A DNA stretch of 10,115 bases, from the NCBI GenBank assembly GCA_938041615.1, contig CALISV010000272.1:1-10115 (forward strand). Direction: 5' to 3'. Source of the stretch: an uncultured Campylobacter sp. Its GTDB lineage: Bacteria; Campylobacterota; Campylobacteria; Campylobacterales; Campylobacteraceae. The notes under the pieces are model-generated. The model was given only the letters and a program-made list of their open reading frames with translations, was not told where the DNA came from and ran no database searches. A program made the translations under genes and the position numbers. Shown in pieces: positions 1-6,523 of the stretch (position 1 is its first letter; each line of letters starts with the position of its first letter).

Positions 1-1227
1 GCAGCGGTAGCAGTAGCCGACTTGATTTTCGTAGTCTTCGATTTTCTCGACGTTTCCTAGCTTTTCTAGTTCTGCTACGATGACATCTCTGGCCTCTAGT
101 CGTTCAAGTCCTTTAAACTGCGCGCACTGCTCGTTTAGTATGCCTTTTTCGTCAAAAACGGTGATAAATTTTAGATCGTGTCTTTTGCCGACCTCGTAGT
201 CGTTGGTGTCGTGCGCGGGAGTGACTTTTACTAGACCCGTTCCAAACTCCATATCGACGTGCTCGTCGGCGATGATCTCGATCTCGCGACCGATTATCGG
301 TAGGATTACTTTTTTGCCGATCAAATTTTTATAGCGTTCGTCGTTTGGATTTACCATTACCGCTGTATCGCCGAAGTAGGTTTCAGGCCTGGTGGTTGCT
401 ACAACGATATACGGCAAATTCTCGCTTTGATATGCTTTGTTGGAGCTGATTTCTCCTCGGTCACGCACGACCAGTGCGCTCCCGTCGTCAAAATCCGCTC
501 CGCCTCGCCTCTCTTCGCGATAATTAGCCTCGTCTTTTTGAGGCGAATTTGCGTTACTCTTGTCAAAATTTAATGCGGAATTTTCGCTCAAATTTGAAGC
601 TTCGTCCGCGAGATAGTATCTCAAATGATAAAGCTTGCCTTTGTTTTCCTTATGCTCGACCTCGATGTCACTGAGCGCGCCGTCGTGCGTACACCAGTTT
701 ATCATATAGTTTTCACGTACGATGAGCCCTTTTTCGTAGAGATTTACGAATGCCTTTTTGACCGCTATCCTTAGCCCTTCATCCATAGTAAATCTTTGGC
801 GCGACCATGCTGGAGAGATGCCTAGTTTTCGCATCTGATGCACGATCATTCCGCCGCTTTTTTCTTTCCACTCCCAGACTTTTTCTACGAATTTTTCGCG
901 TCCGAGCTCTTCTTTTTTGATGCCTTGTGCTAGGAGCTGCTTTTCAACGACGTTTTGCGTGGCGATGCCAGCGTGATCAAGGCCTGGCTGCCAAAGCGTT
1001 TTGTAGCCGTCCATTCTTTTGTAGCGCGTCATTATGTCTTGCAATGTGAAGGTTAGCGCGTGCCCGATATGAAGCGAGCCAGTTACGTTTGGAGGCGGCA
1101 TCATGATGCAAAATTTACGGCCGTCTTTGCGGATGTTTTTGTTCGCGTCTATCTCGAAATATCCGCGTTCTTCCCAAATTTTATAAAACTTATCTTCTAC
1201 TTCTTTTGCGTCGTAAAATTCCGCCAT
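1..1227 (-). CDS. valS: Valyl-tRNA synthetase, N-terminal 409 codons (partial, runs off the left edge)
   Basis: Class I aminoacyl-tRNA synthetase that charges tRNA-Val with valine in the cytoplasm and edits misactivated threonine. Reading the minus strand from the ATG at 1227 gives an open frame to the window edge, starting MAEFYDAKEVEDKFYKIWEE. Visible landmarks are PPPNVTGSLHIGHAL with the ATP-binding HIGH at residues 53-56, GLDHAGIATQ at about 82-91, the start of the CP1 editing domain with ATTRPETYFGDTAV at about 277-290, TPAHDTNDYEVG at about 336-347 (editing-site Asp about 340), and a CYRC pair at 406-409, probably half of a zinc-binding site. The KMSKS motif and anticodon-binding domain lie outside the window. 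The start is supported by AAGGA at 1234-1238, six bases upstream. Oddity: residues about 209-270, between LRYYLAD and LPYIVVATTRPE, form a long hydrophilic insertion where most ValS proteins have a short loop. The frame stays open, so the gene looks functional. Confidence 0.97.
   Translation of the reverse strand, partial: MAEFYDAKEVEDKFYKIWEERGYFEIDANKNIRKDGRKFCIMMPPPNVTGSLHIGHALTFTLQDIMTRYKRMDGYKTLWQPGLDHAGIATQNVVEKQLLAQGIKKEELGREKFVEKVWEWKEKSGGMIVHQMRKLGISPAWSRQRFTMDEGLRIAVKKAFVNLYEKGLIVRENYMINWCTHDGALSDIEVEHKENKGKLYHLRYYLADEASNLSENSALNFDKSNANSPQKDEANYREERRGGADFDDGSALVVRDRGEISSNKAYQSENLPYIVVATTRPETYFGDTAVMVNPNDERYKNLIGKKVILPIIGREIEIIADEHVDMEFGTGLVKVTPAHDTNDYEVGKRHDLKFITVFDEKGILNEQCAQFKGLERLEARDVIVAELEKLGNVEKIEDYENQVGYCYRC
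418..603 (-). other. In-frame insertion encoding ~60 hydrophilic residues within ValS (possible coding repeat element)
   Basis: The segment encodes residues about 209-270 of ValS, rich in Ser, Asn, Asp, Glu and Arg (for example NLSENSALNFDKSNANS and YREERRGGADFDDGS). It sits between two well conserved blocks, at the point where the CP1 editing domain begins. In E. coli ValS the same junction is bridged by roughly ten residues, so about 50 are extra. The DNA contains a 7-bp inverted repeat (TCGCCTC at 505-511, GAGGCGA at 540-546) and a smaller one (GGTC/GACC around 460-475). It looks like a surface-exposed disordered loop. Whether it is a mobile in-frame repeat or simple lineage-specific growth cannot be told from one copy. 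Confidence 0.6.
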
Positions 1228-1255
1228 ATTTTATCCTTAATAATTGTTTAAAAAA

Positions 1256-1310
1256 TGTCGGATTTTACTACAAATTTGCTAATAGTATGTTTAAAATAGG
1301 TTGTTTTTAA
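1256..1310 (-). promoter_or_regulatory. Candidate valS promoter region
   Basis: The gap upstream of valS is AT-rich. On the minus strand it has two possible -10 elements: TAAAAT (1267-1262) and, further up, TACTAT (1287-1282). The latter lies 17 bases downstream of a TTAAAA (1310-1305) that partly resembles a -35 box. Weak -35 boxes are usual in Campylobacter, so the choice between them is uncertain. The location directly after a terminator hairpin supports valS having its own promoter. The palindrome CAAATTTG at 1271-1278 lies here, but it is an instance of a hexamer that is common all over the window. Confidence 0.35.
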
Positions 1311-1325
1311 GAATAGGCAAAGAAA

Positions 1326-1351
1326 GCGAAGCGGCTAAAAAACCGCTTCGC
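1326..1351 (-). terminator. Hairpin terminator of the pbpC-macroglobulin operon
   Basis: Seven bases beyond the macroglobulin stop codon, the minus strand reads GCGAAGCGG, an 8-base T-rich loop, then CCGCTTCGC: a perfect 9-bp GC-rich stem. It is followed by TTTCTTTGCC (1325-1316), an imperfect T tract. Position, stem strength and trailing T residues fit an intrinsic terminator separating this operon from valS downstream on the same strand. The interrupted T tract may make it leaky. Confidence 0.75.
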
Positions 1352-1357
1352 AAAGGA

Positions 1358-4300
1358 TCATTTGACGATAAATTCGTGCTGAGCTAGATCGTAGTCGCTC
1401 ATGCTCTCGTCGTACATGTTTTCCGTGATGACCGCAGGTAGCATGCACTTACCGCTCATGACGACGCGAAGAGGCGTATAAAGCACGTGCGCATCCTTGC
1501 TGGCACTTAAACTATAAAAGCTCAAAACTCTGTCGTCCTCGATGTTTTGATGCTCGAGAGTTAAAGAGTTTTTCGTAGCTTCCGTTCTTGCGTTTGGCAC
1601 GATATTTTCGTTTACTACCTCAAGGCAAGGGCTGATTGTTTCGTTTATCACGCCGTTTCTAATAAACTCATTCGTTTTTAGCGATAGCTTAGAGTAGATG
1701 ATATCGTTTACCTTAAGCGCGTTGATATCGATCTCTTTGCCGTCTTTGCCGACGAAGGTTCTATAGATATCAAGCCCCTTCTTGTCAAATTTGTGATTTA
1801 CGTCTAGCTTTTTGTAGCCTGACGCGCTAACGCCTAGATAGACGGCTGCGCCGTTTTGGGGCACGATAGTGATCTCAGGCTTTTTAGGAGCGATGTTGAT
1901 AGCTCCGCGACCGTCGAAATTTAGATCGTGTCCGTCGGCGATTAGCTTAAATTTGTTCTCGCTTGAGACGTCTTTGATATATGCTCTTAGCGCTCTTAGC
2001 GTAAATGCGCGCTCCTGCGTCGAATGTAGCTTATCTACGCGAGCGATCAGGTAGTCTGCTAGCTCGTCGCTAAATGCGTTTTTCTCAAAGTGATTGGCGT
2101 GCAAAAGTAACATAAAGGCCTTGTTTCTGATCTCTGAGCCAAAGTTATCGGCTAGCTCTTTTTCGCGGTCAAAGATCGATTTGTTTAGTCCTTTTAGCAC
2201 TTTTTCGCTCTCTTTATTTAGTCCCTCATTTTTGAGGATCGCTGCCATCAAGTATCCGTCAAGCGCGCTGTTTTGGTATCTCTTTTGATCGTATAGAGCG
2301 TTTAGCTTTGATCTATCGAGTTTCTTTTGCGTGCTTAGGACGTAGGCTGCGTAAAGGGCTTGGAAGTTATCGTTGCTGCCAAACGCCTTTAGCCAGTCGA
2401 TCGCTTTATTTTTTACGTGGCTATCTAGCGCAAAGCCTGATTTTTCAAGCGTAAATAGCATATCGATAGCGTAGATCGAAGCAAAGTTGTTCGTGTAGCC
2501 TAACTGATGCCAGTAGCCGATACTGCCGTCTGTTTTTTGCATATTGACGACGTCTTGTATGCCTGCTTCGACGAATCTTCTTCTATCGGCTTCTTTTGCT
2601 TTAGCCTCTTTGGAATCATCTCCGCCAAGCACTAGGAAATTTAGCTCAAAAAGCTTACTTGAGCGCTGCTCGGCGCATCCGTAAGGGTAGTTTACGAGCT
2701 TGTCGCTATTTGCGCTTAGTACGCCTTTGATAGAGCTTGAAGCGTCGATCCTGATGCGTTTAAACTCCTCGTCAAGCTTAAATGTTTTCTCCACGGTAGC
2801 CTGGAAATTTTTAGCGTAGGTGCTAAGCGGATAGGCGTGGATGACGTCAAGCTTTTGCGAGTATGTATAGCCGTTTTTACCGTCGTTTGCGGTGAAATTT
2901 ATATATGATTTACCCGTAGCGTTAGCATCGATGACGAAATTTAATTTCGCATTTTCGTTAGGTTTTAGCTCGATGCTATCGACTGCTAGCTGTGCGTTTA
3001 GGTTCGTATCTATGCTTAGAGCGACGGTTTTTGGCTCTTTAGTCGTGTTTATCACTCTTAGCGTGTAGTTTACCTGGTCGCCTTGGATCAAATACGCCGT
3101 TTGCGTCGGTTTTAGGATGATATCGTCTTTTACCTTGACTGCGTTTACGCTAAAGCCAAGCTTATCGCCGATGACGCTAAGTACTGCCAAATTTATCTCG
3201 GAGTTAAAGTCGCTAGGCACCTCTACGTCAAAGTTCGCTACGCCGTCCGCACCCGCTTTTGCAGTTTGCATTTTGATGTAGGTTTTGACGTTTTTCTTAT
3301 CGACCGGGCTGGCAAATTTAGCCATTCTCATCTCCATGAGAGCAGCTGCCGCGTCGCCACCGAAGCTTAGTACTTTACCGTCTTTTTTAAATCCGCTCAA
3401 ATTTGCGTAGATGTCATAATCAAGCACGCCGTCGTTTAAAATTTTGTCAAAAAAGTCAAGCGGGCTCTTTAGCTTTTGATTTGTTACTTGTAGCACGCCT
3501 TCATCAACTGCAAATAACGTAACCTCCGCATTTGGCTCAGTTTTTACGGTAGTTTTAAATTTGGAGTTTGACTTCACGACTTTTGGCGCTTCGATGCTGA
3601 CGTTTGTCGCTCGGTATGATTTATCCGCTTTTGCATAGACTTTATCGTAGGTTCTAAACGGCAAGACATCGTTATCGGCTACGCGCATGATGGATGCAGT
3701 TACATAAAGTCCCTCAAAATCGAAGTCAAGGTCAAATTTAGCGTTTGCTACGTTGTTTTCTATATTTACGACTTTATACTTTTTGACGTTTTCTGACTCG
3801 ACCGTGATGATGCCGATGCCGCTTTTTAGCACAGAGCTAACGTCTACGTTTAGCGAGTCACCTTTTTTATAGACTTTTTGATTTAGCTTGATTTTGGCTT
3901 TAGCTAGCTCTTTTGTCGGTTGCAACGTGCCGCCGTAGTCCCAGCCGCTAACGTAGATATCTAAATTTGCCGAGTGGCCGCTTAGGATATCGGAAACCAC
4001 GACTATGAAGTCGCCGCTTTGACTAAAATCATAAACGAATTCGTTACCGCTAAGAGTATCGCTAAAGACCTTTTCGTAGCGTTTGTTCCATTTTAGATAG
4101 CCTTCTTTGTCGTAGTTGTATTCCCAGATGGCTTTTTTGATCTCGACGGCTTTTTGTCTATCTTTTAGCTCCTCGTCTTTAAGCGGATCGACGCTGACGA
4201 AATTTAGCGTTAGTTTGGAGTTTGAGTCGATGTAGGTGTCGTTTGCTCTGACGCCGACCATCACGTCAAAAGGATATACGCTAAAGTCGTTGCTAGCGCT

Positions 4301-6523
4301 CACGTTTTTGCCGTCGTCGTTAATGGTAAATACCGCGGTGCCTTTTAAAATGCTTGCGATTTTGCCTTTATTTTGTAGCTTAAACGCAGTCGCGCCTTTA
4401 CCTTCGTTGTCTAGAGTGACTGGCTTAGTAAACTGATCTAGGCCGTTTGCAGCGTATTCGCCGTTGCTAAATTTATACTCTTTAAATTTATCGTTTTTGT
4501 AATCTTGCTGATATAAATTTAACGCCACGTCGCCCTCGAGATTAGCCGCTGCGCCGCCAAAAAGGTAGTTGCTTTGCAGTTTTACGTCTATTAGATCGTC
4601 TAGAGCGTAAATTTGCTTATCTAGCTTAACTTCGTTTTTGATGCGTTGCGGAGTGAATGACTCGACTGAAAAGTCGTAGCTATCGATGATTTTATTTGCA
4701 AAGATCACTTCAAATTTAAACGTTCCGGTTAGTCCTGAGTTTACCGGCTCGTCGAAATTTATCACGCCAAGCTCGGTCGTGTTTATGCTTTTATCTAGGA
4801 TTACTTTGTTTTGCGGATCTCTGATTTTTAGCTTAACGGGCATGTTTGAGAGGCTCTTAAACAGCGCGTTTTTGATGATGATCTCGCCTTTTATGTTTTC
4901 CTGCGGGCGGATGATGTTGCTAGCAAAGTGCAAATACGCGCTATACGTTTCGCTTCTATCTTTGGCGTCTAAATTTGATTCCTCGTTTAGGCGTTTGTTT
5001 TGCGATAGGGCGATGAAGCTCTGCTCTTTACCTAGCGTTAAAACTGCACTTGAGACGTCCTTGCCGATGTCTTTTTTGTTAAATTTAAATACGCCTTCGT
5101 CGTTTGTGATGCCGCTTGCGATGAGATTGTTTTTAGTGGAGTAAATTTTGACGTCCGCGTTTGCGACCACTTCGTTTTTACTCAAGCGGTTGGCAAATAA
5201 AAACACCTCGTCTTTTGAAACCTTCATGCTTAAGCCGATATCGGTTAGATAGACCGCTTTTTGTACGCTTTTATCTTTGTCGTAGTAGACCGTGACTAGA
5301 TAAACTCCGTCGCCGCCCTCGGCAAAGTCAAGCTTGATCTTGCTTTTTTGCATTTCGTTTTGAGCGCCGCCGATCTCGTAGTTTTTGCTAGCTACTTCCT
5401 CGGCGTAGTTATCCAAAGGAGTCTCGGTAAAATTTAAAAAGTATCTTAAATTTTGCTCTTTTAGCTTCTCGACGACGACTTTAGCGGTGTTTGTGTTTAC
5501 GCTTTTTACGCCGATCTCGCCCAGGTTAGACATATACGTGCCGCTATCGGTAAACTCCAAAAACGGCTTTAGATCGCCAAAAGCGACGTTAAATGAGGAG
5601 TTTTCTCGTAGCATCGAGTAGTCGTCGCCAAAGCCCTTGTAGAAGGTGACTTTGTATGTTGTCTGCGGTTTGAAGTCTTTACTAGTAATGTCGATATAGT
5701 AGTAGTAATACTCGCCGTCGGCATCTTGATGGCTAGTGTACTCCATTTCGCCGACTTCAAAGCTATTTACGCCCTCGACCTTGATAAATTTTTTAACATT
5801 ATCAGAATCTATCCAATCTTTAAGATAGAGTCTAGCCGCTAGTTTGCCGTTATCTAGGCTGATGCCTTCGACTTCGTTTAAAAACATAGTCTTGGCTTTT
5901 GGCTTATCGACGAAATTTTCATCTGGATTTGAGACTTTTTGCACGACTTCAAAATCGTCGGCCAAATTTACGCCCGAAGCGTTTTTGAGATTTTTTGAGA
6001 TCGCAAATACCAAATTATCTCCGCTTTCAAGTAACTTTATCTGAAAACTTTTAGGCGTTTTGGCTACGATTTTATATTTGATGTTTTGCTTGGCCAAATT
6101 TTGCTTGTCATAAATTTTAAAATTCGCGGCAAACTCATCCTCGCTAACATTATCGTTAAATACCGCTAAAAAGGTATCTCCGGAGTACTCGATCATGTTT
6201 GATAGCACGAAGTCTCCGCCGTAAAATTTAACTTTACTATCGCCCTTTTTGCACGAGTAGCTTACGCCTTTTGCAAGAGGCTTTTTAGGGTAAAAGAAAA
6301 TCTGGCTTGATCCGTACTCAAAAGCTCCGGTTATCTCAGGCGCGCACTCGATTATCTTTTTGTGTGTGACTTTGCCGATGAGAGACTGTTCGTTTTGAGC
6401 GTATTTGACGTCAAGACTCACCGAACCGTCGTCTAATGCCCTGCTTGAACCGTCAAGCGTAAAGGCGCTCAAATTTGCTGCCAAGATGCAGCTTAGGCTT
6501 AAGCCGACTAGCTTTAAACGCAT
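1358..6523 (-). CDS. Thioester-type bacterial alpha-2-macroglobulin (YfhM-like periplasmic protease trap)
   Basis: A 1721-residue protein of the bacterial alpha-2-macroglobulin family, close to the usual ~1650 residues. These proteins inhibit host or competitor proteases in the periplasm: cleavage of an exposed bait triggers a conformational change and covalent capture by an internal thioester. Seen here: an N-terminal signal sequence (MRLKLVGLSLSCILAANLSA, cleavage probably near residue 20); a long series of beta-sandwich MG-like regions (about 210-880, including IRPQENIKGEII in the 500s-600s); a bait-region-type domain about 875-1010; an AVDEGVLQV block and a flexible segment about 1050-1078; the A2M domain about 1100-1200; and the thioester motif YPYGCAEQ with Cys1283 and Gln1286 intact. 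The thioester helical domain extends to about 1550, and a C-terminal beta domain (about 1555-1721) carries Cys1633 and Cys1693. No clear lipobox is seen, unlike E. coli YfhM. The gene is translationally coupled to pbpC. Confidence 0.95.
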   Translation of the reverse strand: MRLKLVGLSLSCILAANLSAFTLDGSSRALDDGSVSLDVKYAQNEQSLIGKVTHKKIIECAPEITGAFEYGSSQIFFYPKKPLAKGVSYSCKKGDSKVKFYGGDFVLSNMIEYSGDTFLAVFNDNVSEDEFAANFKIYDKQNLAKQNIKYKIVAKTPKSFQIKLLESGDNLVFAISKNLKNASGVNLADDFEVVQKVSNPDENFVDKPKAKTMFLNEVEGISLDNGKLAARLYLKDWIDSDNVKKFIKVEGVNSFEVGEMEYTSHQDADGEYYYYYIDITSKDFKPQTTYKVTFYKGFGDDYSMLRENSSFNVAFGDLKPFLEFTDSGTYMSNLGEIGVKSVNTNTAKVVVEKLKEQNLRYFLNFTETPLDNYAEEVASKNYEIGGAQNEMQKSKIKLDFAEGGDGVYLVTVYYDKDKSVQKAVYLTDIGLSMKVSKDEVFLFANRLSKNEVVANADVKIYSTKNNLIASGITNDEGVFKFNKKDIGKDVSSAVLTLGKEQSFIALSQNKRLNEESNLDAKDRSETYSAYLHFASNIIRPQENIKGEIIIKNALFKSLSNMPVKLKIRDPQNKVILDKSINTTELGVINFDEPVNSGLTGTFKFEVIFANKIIDSYDFSVESFTPQRIKNEVKLDKQIYALDDLIDVKLQSNYLFGGAAANLEGDVALNLYQQDYKNDKFKEYKFSNGEYAANGLDQFTKPVTLDNEGKGATAFKLQNKGKIASILKGTAVFTINDDGKNVSASNDFSVYPFDVMVGVRANDTYIDSNSKLTLNFVSVDPLKDEELKDRQKAVEIKKAIWEYNYDKEGYLKWNKRYEKVFSDTLSGNEFVYDFSQSGDFIVVVSDILSGHSANLDIYVSGWDYGGTLQPTKELAKAKIKLNQKVYKKGDSLNVDVSSVLKSGIGIITVESENVKKYKVVNIENNVANAKFDLDFDFEGLYVTASIMRVADNDVLPFRTYDKVYAKADKSYRATNVSIEAPKVVKSNSKFKTTVKTEPNAEVTLFAVDEGVLQVTNQKLKSPLDFFDKILNDGVLDYDIYANLSGFKKDGKVLSFGGDAAAALMEMRMAKFASPVDKKNVKTYIKMQTAKAGADGVANFDVEVPSDFNSEINLAVLSVIGDKLGFSVNAVKVKDDIILKPTQTAYLIQGDQVNYTLRVINTTKEPKTVALSIDTNLNAQLAVDSIELKPNENAKLNFVIDANATGKSYINFTANDGKNGYTYSQKLDVIHAYPLSTYAKNFQATVEKTFKLDEEFKRIRIDASSSIKGVLSANSDKLVNYPYGCAEQRSSKLFELNFLVLGGDDSKEAKAKEADRRRFVEAGIQDVVNMQKTDGSIGYWHQLGYTNNFASIYAIDMLFTLEKSGFALDSHVKNKAIDWLKAFGSNDNFQALYAAYVLSTQKKLDRSKLNALYDQKRYQNSALDGYLMAAILKNEGLNKESEKVLKGLNKSIFDREKELADNFGSEIRNKAFMLLLHANHFEKNAFSDELADYLIARVDKLHSTQERAFTLRALRAYIKDVSSENKFKLIADGHDLNFDGRGAINIAPKKPEITIVPQNGAAVYLGVSASGYKKLDVNHKFDKKGLDIYRTFVGKDGKEIDINALKVNDIIYSKLSLKTNEFIRNGVINETISPCLEVVNENIVPNARTEATKNSLTLEHQNIEDDRVLSFYSLSASKDAHVLYTPLRVVMSGKCMLPAVITENMYDESMSDYDLAQHEFIVK

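Noticed and set aside
1060..1251. Small plus-strand frame with a hydrophobic C-terminal end
   Set aside because: It overlaps the valS start antisense; the hydrophobic part arises from AT-rich leader DNA read in reverse, and no ribosome-binding site is convincing.
4686..5144. 152-codon open frame on the plus strand
   Set aside because: It lies wholly antisense to the well supported macroglobulin gene, has no recognisable domain or ribosome-binding site, and its composition is a reflection of the opposite strand.
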